NCBI GenBank assembly: GCA_003342895.1
Contig: PTFA01000193.1
Location: 1,135,290 to 1,199,289, forward strand
Direction: 5' to 3'
Length of the DNA stretch: 64,000 nucleotides
DNA from: Casuarius casuarius
Lineage: Eukaryota > Chordata > Aves > Casuariiformes > Casuariidae
The notes beneath the pieces were generated by a model that searched no databases, was not told the origin of the DNA, and saw only the letters and a list, made by a program, of their open reading frames with translations. This document shows, one piece after another, positions 1-12,800 of this stretch (the first letter of the stretch is position 1; every line of letters begins with the position of its first letter). The translations under genes were made by a program, and so were the position numbers.

Positions 1-667
1 CTCAAGCTCTATTCAGGAGAAATCTCAAAACCACAGTCTGTCAGTATTGTATGTGGCCCAAAACACACAGCAGAGGAACCACAGGCATCTCAGTAGCTTG
101 TGATTTTAAAGATTAAAGGAAAAAAACACAAAGAACTTACTAGCCAAGTGTTTCCAATTAGGTTAGGCCATTTTAGGACATAATCAATAGAAACACCATG
201 TTGATTTCGCTACTGCTTACCTTGACCTATGTTCTTTTAAAGTAACTATCAGTCAGTGTTTGGAGTTTTAAAGACATTGGTGGGACTATTTAAAGGACTT
301 GTTTTAGTTTGGTGTAAAGCAGGAGAAAACATAAGGGGTATAGAAGACAGGGAAAAGGGCATTCCAGGTAAAGGCTTCTTAGTGGAATTCCAAGTCATGA
401 GATGTTCTATCTGTTTCTCTCTGAGTCAGAATCTGTAAATGAAGAAAGAAGGACATTTTAGAATACCTTTCTTCATCAACAGGAAAAATAATAACTGAAC
501 TTAACAACATGAAATGTCATTGCTTTAAGCTTTGAGTCTTTAGGAGTGATTCTATATCACTAAGTAATTAAAATGCTCCTAAGCATGGTTTTGTATTCTA
601 AGAAGGGTGTCAGCATAAGCAAGTAATTGCTATTTTTCCATGGCTTAGACTCTTAGCACTGGCTCAC

Positions 668-783
668 CTCATCACAACGAAAGGCAATATGCTAGTGCCA
701 AAGGCAAATTTTGCTTTGGAGGAGGAATTTCTCACTTCTGGAGCTAATACCCCACACAGAGCCTGTACTACCTGCAGGAGCTC
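668..783 (-). other. Orphan exon candidate 2 (unrecognised)
   Basis: The segment is 116 bp between acceptor GATTTCTTCTAG and donor ATGAG|GTGAGC. The phase-0 frame is open for 38 codons (ELLQVVQALCGVLAPEVRNS and onward to SILPFVVM). Both splice sites are good. It could follow a phase-0 donor such as 7153, but it does not resemble known MARCHF10 tails and does not join in frame to candidate 1. It may be chance. Confidence 0.18.
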
Positions 784-1127
784 CTAGAAGAAATCAGATG
801 TAATTAACCAACTAGTTACTAGGTGTCACTGTAGCACCACTTGATAGAAGTGAAAGAATCCTCCTTTGGCAAAACCCCATGGAAGGAGAATAAAGTCCAG
901 CAAAGAATCTAAACTCCCTGCAGCTGAAAGAGGTTTGCTAAATTAGATGTATTATAAACATAAGATCTGAAGCCTTCCTCTAGAATGAAATAACTCACTT
1001 GGCATTTAGTATTGTTCCCAGGCATTAATAGTCTTTTTAATCCTGTTTATATATTTTATTTTTCCTGTAACTGAAAGGTTGAAATTCAGAAAAACCTTCA
1101 TTCAGCAACAGCATTATAGTTTCATAC

Positions 1128-1235
1128 CTCATAATCATATCCTCAATAAACTGATCTACGAGACAACAAATAACTGTCATTCGTTGGTAAAACATGTATT
1201 TAAGATACGCATTCTCATTTTTCTGTTCACTAATC
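1128..1235 (-). other. Orphan exon candidate 1 (unrecognised)
   Basis: The segment is 108 bp between a pyrimidine-rich acceptor (CATTGTCCAG) and donor ATGAG|GTATGA. It is open in one frame (phase 2 in and out), reading ISEQKNENAYLKYMFYQRMT and then VICCLVDQFIEDMIM. I do not recognise the protein. The phase does not match the MARCHF10 donor at 7153, so if real it belongs to another transcript. A 35-codon open stretch beside splice-like sites can arise by chance. Confidence 0.2.
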
Positions 1236-1291
1236 CTGGACAATGACATTGTAATAGAATGCAGAAGGTGGAGGAAAAGTGGCCGCCTTGG

Positions 1292-1304
1292 CCACAAGAT
1301 GGCA
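1292..1304 (+). promoter_or_regulatory. Possible CTCF site
   Basis: CCACAAGATGGCA resembles the CTCF core (CCASYAGRKGGCR), with a mismatch at the fifth position. It is isolated beyond the 3' end of MARCHF10, a location where an insulator would be plausible. A motif of this length can occur by chance. Confidence 0.25.
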
Positions 1305-3846
1305 ATGCCATGTCTCTGGGGAATACTAACTTCCCAAGGTTAATACATGATTTATTTGTCAGAATACACTACTTTTGAAAGAAATAAAAAGTCCTTCCTA
1401 CTGGCCTTTGAGTCCCTATTCTGTAGTTCAATTCAGCAGGCATGTATATCAGAAACGGTGAGTTAATCTCTTATTAGCCCATAATCATTATTTACACAAC
1501 TTCTCTAAATATGGTGTTTACTTTGTTTAAATACTCATTACAAAATCAGAATTGGAACAAAGAAAATGATCTTTGACATGGATGTATATAGTATAACTTA
1601 GAGGTCAAAGTCAAGGTTGTAACTAGAAGCTCTGCAGGAAGTAGTTCTACAATTACAAGGCAAAGGATAAATGTAAACTGTATTATTCTCAGATATGTAA
1701 ACTGAACGATCCCTAACTTATCAGGTGATAGCGCTATGCAGTTCAAATAAGTATTTTAACTACCATTTGAAATTGTTCTTTCCTATTCATTAATTCATTA
1801 AAAAACAAAACAAAACAAAAACACTGTTTATGGAAGGTATTCCAGGATAAAGCTTGCTATGAACTTAAAGTACTGCAGGACTGAAGGAGACCTCCAGTCT
1901 TTATCATAAGTAATGGTCAAATTTAGGGAAAAGCTCCAAGAGAAGATGGAGTTTGAAAGGGTGGGAAAAAGGGGGCAGAATTTAGAAAAGACTCAGGCTT
2001 TTTTTCTTTGTTGAAGAACAAAGACTGCTTCAGACTGTTGAAGACTTATTTGTTTTTAATCAATTGTACTAGCACCTCCTTAAAACTCCTGTCTGGAACG
2101 TACAAATAAGGTGAGAAAACTTAAAATTGGGGATTTCTTTTTCTGCTGCTTAGTAGGAGGCTCAGCTTCCTTCAGTTTCTATTCTGACAGCCTTCTGAGC
2201 TCAGTGGGCCAACCACCAAAATCCAAAGATATAACACGGTTCTAGATCTTGAACCTTGAGACACGAAAAACAAATACAGTAAGCTTTCTCAAAAGACTAG
2301 TTTTCATGTGCTGTTTGTTCAGACAGTGAATCTAGTCTGGAAAACAGCTTCGGGCTCCTCCTCAATATTTGATGTAGACATACCCTTTGACATCACAGGG
2401 ACTAGCTGCGTGAGTAAGCACTCAATTTTCTAACCCACAGAATCCAAGATTGTTTTGCAAGTAAAAGCAAAACATTTTCTTACAGTTTGTGATTGCATCT
2501 TAAAAAAATGATCCAGCTCATTGCCCTGTTTTATATATGTCAATGTCTTGCTGTTAGCATTTCTCTCTTAAAACTGGATGGGTATGTAGAATTTCCTGAT
2601 CAGTTCAAAGAGAAGAAAAGCTAGTGACAATGTTAAAAGAAAACTAGATAAAAACAAAGGCCTTATTAATAAATAAGGTCTTTAACAAATAAGTCACCAA
2701 CCTTCTTTTTGGATGTTCCAAAAAAGCTCATAAATGTTGGTAAAGGCAGCTTAGAATCTTATTGAATCAAATAATTAGGAGGAGTTCTAACACACAAAAT
2801 GTGTAACAAATCATAGTTTCAATGCAGTAGACTTCTGAAGAATTAAAGAACTAAGGCCTAAGGGACAGAACTTGTATGCTGTTTTTTCTTTTCACTTCTC
2901 ATTGTTTTTGTGGAGAAATTCAATTAAATATCTTTACTGTACTTGTGATACCATGTAAATTTTCCTAATTTCTGCAACTTGAATTTCCTGAATTTTTTTC
3001 CTCCCACTTTTTTGATGTTTAACGTGTGTCTCTTTTAAATCTAAGTCCCTCTTGCCAACACATCAGATCTTGAATATTTAATGAGAATAATTAAACAAGA
3101 ATTTTGTAAAAGTGAATTTTAAACTCCAAAGCTTACTTTCATTTTCCTCTGCTCAAGGCTGTCTTGAGTGCTAGAAGAAATGCAACAAAAATTAATAAAG
3201 CTTTCCCATATTAATACTGATTAGACATTTAATTTAATGTAGCTAGAAATAGCAAAGAGAATGTTTTTAAAAAAATTTAAAAACAGTGTAAGTAAGGAAA
3301 TTACAAGAGTCTTAATAACTAAGATGAAGTAAAGCTTTGGATTACTCTTAATTCCAAAATGACTTCTTGTAAACAAATATGACTGTCTGGTTTGCTGTTA
3401 AATTTTACTCTATTTGTCTATACCTTACTATATTTTTTAAAAGACTTGTTTCATTTAAGTAGCTACTCCTAAGATCAATTTTAGATTTCAACAGTATTGA
3501 TAACATTACGAAAATCTAAGGTTGCAGTTTAGTTTTAATGACTTCTGATCTTTTTTCAAGCTTGTTGGTTTCAAAAATAGAATTCATACATGGGGAAAAA
3601 CTGCTACACTTTCAAGGATTTGTACTGATTTAACAGCGTTTTTATGCTCATAGCCCTCCAACTTTCAGAAGTACTATTGAAATCAAACCTAAGGGTAATA
3701 TGTTCTTCTGAGATACATGAGAGAGAGAGTTTGGCATCTGGATTTGGTATCTTTAATTTCCAAGTCCAGTCAGAATTGAGACTTTAAAAGAGGAAAGAAG
3801 CAAAAACATGGCATATTGCTGAAGCAGCTCTGTGCAGTCATTTCAG

Positions 3847-3882
3847 CTAAGGGTCTTTTGTCTCTTCATCACGGGATGTCAC
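3847..3882 (-). CDS. MARCHF10: Candidate last coding exon of MARCHF10 (tentative)
   Basis: After acceptor TTTCTGTGCTCTAG the phase-0 frame reads [11 protein letters not shown] and then TAG at 3849-3847. It is compatible with the phase-0 donor at 7153. The short hydrophilic, acidic tail starting with Val resembles the human last exon in composition and in an Arg-x-Glu-Glu arrangement, but is much shorter. No canonical AATAAA was found just downstream on this strand. ATTAAA variants lie near 3228-3238, and the first AATAAA I found is near 1350. Another 3' exon elsewhere in 3883-7150 cannot be excluded. Confidence 0.38.
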   Translation of the reverse strand: MTSRDEETKDP

Positions 3883-6800
3883 CTAGAGCACAGAAAGTAT
3901 CTGTAGCCCTTTTGCATTTAGAGTGACATTGGAGGAGGGAGCAGAATTGTTTCCAAAGCTCAAAGACCTCACATAGCCAGAAGCTCATGTGTTTCCATGC
4001 CCATGCTGTTCCCCATCCAAATCATATTAATGCAGACCTGCATGGGAGGGAAGGTTAAATGATATGAGCAGCCCAATAGCAGAAGAGCACCGATGGTAAA
4101 TCTTTGAACAGATGGGATCAAACACTTATTAATTGTCCATCACTGATGCAGCATGTTTTACCTCCATGCCACCTTTGGTAGATTGCTCATTTCTTTTCAC
4201 TGCTATGGTCTATTTACATCAAGCGGGCTGAATCAGCTATCTAAAAGCATACATATTTCAGAAATGAATGTACATGATTCTATATCGAAATATTTGAATG
4301 ACTAACTAATGAATGAGTTTGAAAAGCTTTGCTGAACTACTCCCATGGGTTTCTGTTTTAATTCAGTATTCTTTTTGAAGTGTTTGTTTGAAAGTCTTTT
4401 TTTTTCTTCTTCATGTTTGCCTGTTGCTCATGGACTTCCTTATGACAGTTTTTGACAAGGTCATCTGTAACCTCTGACTACTACAGCTGTATATCATTGA
4501 CGCTGAACTTGCCACTTAAACTGGTGAAGGTTTTAGGGAAATTATGGTAAATAAAAATTTTCAGCATTCTGTACTACTTGTCCTCAGTTTGGAGTAAATA
4601 GCCCACATCAGACGAGCTTGGATTATCTTAGAGCAGAGGGAGTTAGACTAATTCGGAGCACATTTGACCATGTAATGCTAGGCCATTAGCAGGTAATTGA
4701 GGTTGCTCAGGAACCAGAATCAGTATTTCTGTCCTGCTACTTGCACTGTGCCACACAGCCATACCCCCTATAACAGAGTCTGTACCTAACTCTCCCACCA
4801 GTTGGTATGTTGCATCTGAGCCCAAATTTTCAGAAGCTGAAAATTTTGCCTATTGTTTCTCCAGTGATTTTAGGTGTCACACTTTGGTTCACTTTTTCAG
4901 TAACCAGCATGAAGCATCTTGACTGTGACCCATCTGCTCCACTTCATTTCTACAACATAGTTATTTATATCTAACCTAGCCATGCCTTTATAGTCCAGAG
5001 TGAAAGACGAGGCCCTCTACAGCAAGGCTCAAGTGACCAGTTTAAGGCATCTTTCCAAAGGTAAGATGAATCATATCTCAAACTTGCTTTTTTCTCTGCA
5101 CAGACTATAACAAGAACGTGGCCAACTGGTTTAGATGTTGACATCTTACTGGGAAAATCTGAAATTGCTGAGATTAACCCACCACCACCACTTTTGCCTG
5201 ATTTTTGGAGGTGGAAAATTCTTCACTGACTTGAGCTGGCTCTGTGGCTACACTTGGCTTTTTGAATGGCAAATGCAAAGCATTTTAAAATGATTTACTA
5301 TGATAGCTACTCAAAATAAGAGGTTGCTTGTGGAAATGCCAGGTTCTGATGCACCACAACCAGGTGGTGTATGTACTACATTTGCAAATGTTATTTTACT
5401 TTTCGGTTTCTCATTTGGACTAATATTTCTCAGGGGAAAGCTGTGAGATTGGTTGTTTTGTTGTTTTGTTCTGTTTCGATGTGTTTTGTCTTGTCTTGTT
5501 TTTAACAACACAGCTATAATTAAGCCAGGAAAACCCACTAATTTTCAGTATTATTTTACACTGGAGTGGACAAAATGGCAAGATTATAAAGGAACCATAA
5601 GAATTTAGTATCCCATAGACTGGCTTCTAATTAAAATTCCTCCGAGCTTCAAAACAGTCAGGACTGAAAGCCGCTCTTCCTACAGTTTCAAGATGACCAA
5701 GAAAAAAGTGTTCAAACTAGCTACAAGCAACAAGTCACTGGATCAAAAGATGTGACCTTTTTTTTAGACCATCTCAACTACATTCATAATGCTCCAGTGA
5801 AGCGATGCTCTATGAATTTAAAAACATCAAAAATGTCATTCCAGAGAGCTTTGCAAGGTACAGAACATGGTCCCAGTTTCATGTATAGTTTGCCTGACAA
5901 TTAACTGAAAAGCTTCATCTGCAGCTTTGCAATTCATGAGAAGCACACCAAGACAAGAGAAATCTGTTTTAATTTGACATGTCCATAGTGCTGACCCACT
6001 GACTTGGTTGCAAATGACAGCACCACAAATGCATTCAAAGCCCTCTGGTTTGCATGCCTGAAATGAGTGGAATTATGAAGCATCTCTCAAGACGATGGAA
6101 GTAGCATTTACCTGCACCTGAAGAAACCATTCACATGGGTTGAGATGCTTACTGTAAGGAGGAGTGCTAGCAAAAAGGTCTCATCAAAACACTCATTTTC
6201 ACACTTAGTTTAAGTCTTGGATCAGTGAACATGGTTGCTATGAATTACCCTACAGATAGAATTAGACGTAACCATAAAAGTGGATGGGATTTATGCTTGA
6301 AAGTCAATTAGCTGAATACAGGGATTTTTTTCAGTGGTACCTGTTCTTTATTTCCCCAGTCCATAAAGATGTACAGGAAGGAGAGAGGAAGAACACACAG
6401 GACAAAGGTGGCTCACAGCTGCTATAAATGCAACACATGGTGACTAAGAAGGAGAGCCCTCACTTCTCAATTCAGAAGTGCTTTATCCTATACTTACTTC
6501 TTGTCAATACTACTGTAATCAAATGTGCTCAAAGGAAGGCTCAGCATCAGTGTATCTGGTGCTACATCACTGCATCAACACTGCAGTAGTTCTGGGAAAA
6601 AGCATGGACGTGACAACTGTGCCCTTATCAATAAATGTCATGTAATTCTTATAGAGTTCCAATTTTTTTGCAACAGTGCTAGTAGTCACCTTATGCAGTG
6701 ACTCCACTGCATCTTACTACTAGAATTGCAACCTTTAGATTTGTTTTTTTTTGTTGTTTTTTTTTTCTGAAAATTATTTTTGTGTAGGGTGAGCACAGGT

Positions 6801-9800
6801 GACTTTTGTGAGGTTGCCAAAAGGAGAGAGGAAAAAAAAAAAAGCTGTGTAGCTCATTTAAATAATTGGAAGACAAGGAAATTAATGACCTTGTATTAGG
6901 AGATCAAGGAGGACATTAGGATCAGGTGTGATTATAGTCTACACCTGTAAAGAAGCCCCCTAATAAAAGTTTATTGGCTGACTTTTAAAAAGAAAGGTCT
7001 GCTTAGGAATGCTTTGCTGGTTCTCTATGGATTGAAGAGGTTGATAGTGAGAGGCACAGTAAGCTGTTCTGTGACCAGCAGAAGGAAGCAATGCACATGG
7101 GACACAACTAGAAGGTAACTGGAAGCACTGTTGTCTTCATTACTTTTCTTACCCTGTTTCTGGCGGCCAGGCTGTACTCCTGTCTCATGAGGTGCCAAAC
7201 ATGAAAAAGCAGCACAAGATAGAGATCTGTTAGTTCATTCTCATTCTGTGCCTGTATGTTTAAAAACAACAAAACAAACAAACAAGCAAACTAGTATTTT
7301 CACTCTAGGTGACTTCTAATGACCTTGACAACTGGACTAAACTACACAGCTGCTAAAGTGGCTGGGATAAGCTGTGTAGCTTTCTATCCTTGTGTTCAAT
7401 GTATTGACTTCTATGACTGAAAGGCAGGTATGTGGTTATGTGCTAAGCATGCACGTGAGGGACGTGCACTGCAGGCTGGACTGCCTGACTGGCAGCTAGC
7501 ATGCTCCATCATGTGGCTGGATAGGCATAACCAAAGTGAAGGCATCTGCTGTTCTGGGACATAAAAGGTAACATTTAGTTATAGAGATGTATATATAGTC
7601 CTGTCATGACCCCATATATATTGCATGATTTTGCATTTTGTGTCCAGCCATGTGATGGGAATGGACCCTCAAGAAAGAGGCTAGGATGAGACAACTAATT
7701 AATTAAACATGGTGTTGTTGCTCTCTCACATTTGAGAGGCCTTCAGAAAGAAGGTGGCAGCATATGAGCTGTATTCAGCCAAAAGGCTCTGGATAAGGTA
7801 TCTCTGACTTAGTGAATGTAATCCATTTGTTAACTCTGGGTTATTTTCACAGTTAATGTTTTATTTTATTTGGTCATCATTATGACTAGCAGTGATTGCA
7901 GCTGCTAGCATATTGTGAGGACTCAAAATTTGAGCCCTAGACTGGGAAAACTTAGGGTTGTCAGTATTACTGAAACAATGTCGTCTTGAAAAAGAAAGAA
8001 TGAAAATTTTGGACCTAGGTAATTAAAAGATAAACTTTTAGTCTAACCTCCTGCCTAAAACAGAGCATAGGATTCAATACTGTATAAATATGACAGCTGT
8101 CCAGAATATAATACGGTATGTCATAGTAGAGAAATGTCACATATTCTGGAGAGTATTACGAAAGACTGATATAGCTCATCAGGAAGAAAACAAATGTAAA
8201 GTACTGATTTGACACAAGCAATGGCAAATACCAAGCAACAATTAAAAGAAAAGATGGTGTAATTAAAACTGTTATCTAGAGTTATGGTATGTGTGTGGTT
8301 TTGGGGAGGAGGTGGCTGCTTTCTTTTTTAATCTAGATCAGCTATACTGTAGATAATCATTACTAATACAAAAAATTAGGCGTGAATTTTCTGCATTCCT
8401 AGATGGAAGGTCTCTAAGGAAAATCCTGGCACTATGGAGAACCAGATGCAGAGCTCCATGGCACTATGTTTTTCTAAAATCATGAAATGGGGATGAAATG
8501 CTTCTAAAAGTCTCACCTCTCAATGAGATGCAGCCAGAGAGCTTGACTGCCTTTAGGTACTGAAGATTTCATGGTGTTTGTAACTGTCATAAATTAAAAC
8601 ACAGCATCCTGGCCACATTCCATTGAGGGTAATTGATTCATCCTCCACAAATTTCCACTCTATAGTTCTAATTGAAATTTTTTTTAATAGTGAATCTAAT
8701 CAACCCTCAGGACAAAACACTTATTTTGCCTAGCTCTTGACAAACGAGTGTTTTGTTTGCATTTTTGTCTCCGTAATTGAAGTGCCAGCTGCCAATAGTG
8801 AAAAGAACTATAGAAATTAATAATTATTTCCCTTGTAAATACACTGTACAATATTGTTGGCTTGGAAGAGTAGCCACAATTCCAAGTCGGAGATGGCTGT
8901 ATTCCACTGATGAATTAGAGACGAGAAATGTTGTGCATACATATGTGCGTTTGTGTAGGGGAGAGGGGAAATGGCAAAGAAAAGGGGGAGTGATTGGTGC
9001 AAGTGTGCGCTTCTGCTTTCAGCATGCATGCACTGGATGCTAAATGTAAATCCTAGCTCACTGAATACTATCTCAAAGTTACTAACAGGATTCCTGAAAA
9101 GCCTCGTTATCTCTTAAAAAAATGGTAAGTGGGAAGAGGCAGGAGCAGTCAGAATGGCAGCAGCGTTGCCCCTTAGTTTGAATTAGTCCTGCTGCTCAGG
9201 GCTTTGATCGAAACATTTGGTTCCACCTCCCCCAAAGTTAGGCCTTCTGGTACAACTGGGAAAGAATGTAACTGTGTTGGCATTTTCTTTGTGCTGTAAC
9301 AGTCTACCCTCCTAGCATGTTCTTAAGTTCTCTTCAAGTTGTTCTTCTAGCTGTTACATCTTTCTCCACGCTTTTTCCCCTAGGTTTCCGTATTCCTTTT
9401 GAAGATCCACTTTCTCAAACCATGATGTTCTTCTCCTTTAGGTTTTCAATGAGTGTCTGATAATCCCAGCCTAAGTAAAAGGCTTTATGTTCATATACAG
9501 TTTACAGCATAGTGGCAAATCAATCATCTAGAAAACAGTTTGCTGGTGAACACTTCTGTCAAAGCATTCTGGGAAATCATTTACTTTCTTTATGACTAAG
9601 TAAGGCCTGAAGGGATGCAGATGGGGAAATATACACTGTTTACTGCAAATAATTTGAGAAAGACACTTCTACCAGATTGTGCATCTTCTACTAGTTGATA
9701 GGAAAGACTCTGGCACATTGAATTATTTATTTAGATGAGTAGAAATGCTAAAAGGGCACCTAACCATATGTTTTAGATGCTTCTGGCATCACTAGAAATG

Positions 9801-12800
9801 CATCACAAATAATACCTTAAAAGTACAGCAGTATAATATGATATAAACCACCTCAAGGAAGCAACACAACCTGTAAGCTTAATTACTCTAAATACTCTAG
9901 CAATTACTCATCCTTGCAATTCATCCCATTTTTAAAATGCCTGGAGGGAAACATGAGCCTTGCAGTTTCTCCTTGTGTGGAATGTGTAAGCATGATGCAC
10001 TGAATTATCAAACTAGACTCCAGTACAGGCATCCATTCACATTCTGTAAAGCACTTCAAAGCTTCAAAACTGAACTGCATGTGTGTGGTTAACATGTGAG
10101 CCTTGTTACTTGATTGCTAGTGCTATAAAAGCTGTGCAGAACTGAGGACTGAATTGCAGGGAGGGAAGCCAAGAAATCTGCAAGACTTTCAGGGAAGGCA
10201 AACTCTATTGCAGTCTGCTAAAAGGCAGTGTCATAAGATTGTATTTACTTATGGCTTGCATAATTGGGTCCTGTCTGACTTGAACTCTCCAGGGTCATGG
10301 TAACACACAAATAACAATGAAGCAATAGAACTTGTGCATTAAAAATCAAGAATAGTGTTCTGAAGCCTTTTTTCCTCCCCATGAAGACTGACTTTGGTTG
10401 CTGGGCATGCTGATCTCTTTCCTCATCTCTACCATCACTCTATAATGGAAATCAATACCTCTGGCTTTGGTATGATTCGTTTTTTCAGAAAATAGGATAG
10501 ACTATCATTGAACTTAGAGTTTAAATATTTTTGTCCCTTATTCCTCTATTTCTTCCTTTAAAATCTTTATTTAAGAAAAAAAGAAGCCTAACAGGGAGAT
10601 GTTCAATTCTTCTATTACTTAGTTTGCTGAATTTCTCCCCTTACATAACACTGTGAAGGACAAACAATGAAATCCTTGGCTGCTCTCCCTCAATTGGCTT
10701 CTCTACTGCAATGTTGTATCTACATGACAAACAAGAATTTTTCCATTGCCACACTTGATTACAGGTTTTCTCTGTGCAAAGCCTCCAGATACTGGGCAGC
10801 TCCATGAAATGCTCTGGGATTATACAATCTGAGTCTAAGACGAATAAGGTTTTTTGCATTTCTTGAAATCTGCATAAGTAAGCATATCTCTTCCTCACAG
10901 TTTAGCAGGTTTCGGTGGATGCTGACATTTCACTACATACTGAAAGACTGCAAGGCAGCAACACTAAAATAGGATTACAGACTCTTATCTGAAGAGGCAG
11001 TTTCTTACTCGTGAGTAGCGGTGGTTTCTGTAATACTCATTCACGTTAAAATCGTCCAGATCAAGTGTTAGGCTCTGCTTACACAGCTCGCATGTCTTTA
11101 CTGCCTCCAGATCAGCACCTGCAACATGACAAAGAATTAAATGTTTGACTTCAAACTCCATTGTGTGTGTTTATAAAATCGGAATGAGAAAACTTTATTT
11201 TAAAGCCATTTTCTATATAAGGTTGATAACTTCAAATTGGAATTCTACTGAATCATTTAAAACTGGAATTTTTTTATGCCAAGCACATGCAATAGTGGAG
11301 ATAATTAGAACAGTCTTCTGTTAAATTCTACGTGGTGTTTGACTACTCTGGATTTCTTTGTTTGCTCTTAAACCATAAAACTTGTAGCTTTTTATGGACT
11401 AAAACTGCAGGAATCATGAGCCAAATTGATGAAAGAAGCAATAATGGATTCCATACATAAACCTCTATGTTTAAGTCTTGGTCACTACAACAAAGTCAAG
11501 AAACTGCCTGAATTGTTTACTTGTGTCTTTCCCTTGCTATTTTTAAGGCAATAATAAATTTAACTTGTCTGCCATCAAAAATCATATGCTGCTACCCTAT
11601 AAACTACTGATTCTTCCTACTCCTTTTCTTCTAAAGGAAGATAAAAAGACAAACAAAATTGTGTTTAAAAAAAAAAAAAAAAGTTTTGTAGGGGGGAGGG
11701 GAACCTACATTCAATGTGCACAGATGGCCTACTTAAAGAAGCAACCCCCCCCCCCACACACACACCAATGACCAGAAGCAAAACTTCTGCTTGTTAAGAT
11801 TTGCATCCCTCAAGCATGCTTCTTGGGATGCTATCCCAATTAGTTCTTTCATTGCTTAATAAACCACCTCTTTTCCTCATTCTGGCTCCCCAACTATCTA
11901 AGAAACTCCTGCTAAACAGGATTGCTTCCCTGTTTTTGAGTAGCACTGAGGGGAAACTTAAATTATTCTGCGAGGACAGGATTTGGGGAAGGTTTGGGAA
12001 ATGTGACTCACTTCCCTAAGTTGGGGGCAAGCCAGGAATTTAAATGAACAAGGCCTGGCTGGAAACCAAGTACACAGGATTTAACTGATATATCATCTGC
12101 CTTTTAAGACCAAAGAAACAAATCTGGCATAAGCTATTATCTTCCCACATACAGGATCAGAATTTTACACAATCTACGCTAGGTTAGTGTGTGTGTATAC
12201 ATCATGTACCTATGTGCAGTCTTTCTGGAGGCTGATTCTCTGGTTATTATTTGACGGTGGCTTTTTTCTTTGTATTTTTAAATACTTAAGGGGAGTAAGC
12301 TTAAAATTATACCACGTGCTGAGGAATTTCTGAAGTCATAGTATACTTAAGTGCTTAACACTATGGAAATGTATCTTAAAGTAAGTACCAAATTTTATTG
12401 TGATTGTTTTCAATCTCCTGGTGAAGACGTGGTCCATATTATGAAAACATGCTGCTCCCTGACTTATAATTTACTTAGAGCAATATAACATCACTGATGC
12501 TCTTCATTCAGAATGGAAATAGAAATGGTGTTGCACGAATATACTTACATGCAAGAAGTATGCACTGACAAGGGAGAGAGAAAACAAAGTTTACACAGCA
12601 ATAATCAACAGGACTCTTTTCTCTAGCTGGGAGTTGCTTTTCTGAATGCTAAAATTAATCCTGCCTATATTCCTTCTCCCTGCCCCATCTGAATTCTTAA
12701 AACATTCACATATTTCATCTCATTTTATGCGTTTCTCATTCAAACTTTCTCTTGCCTATTAGTCTGCATGTGTGGTTTATGACCCCTAAAAATATTTGCT

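Larger units (their letters stand above)
1..3846. other. 3' flank of MARCHF10 / possible 3' UTR
   Basis: AT-rich single-copy-looking DNA. The part nearest 3846 would be 3' UTR if the tentative last exon is right. Apart from the two weak exon candidates and the CTCF-like site, I see no gene. Confidence 0.6.
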
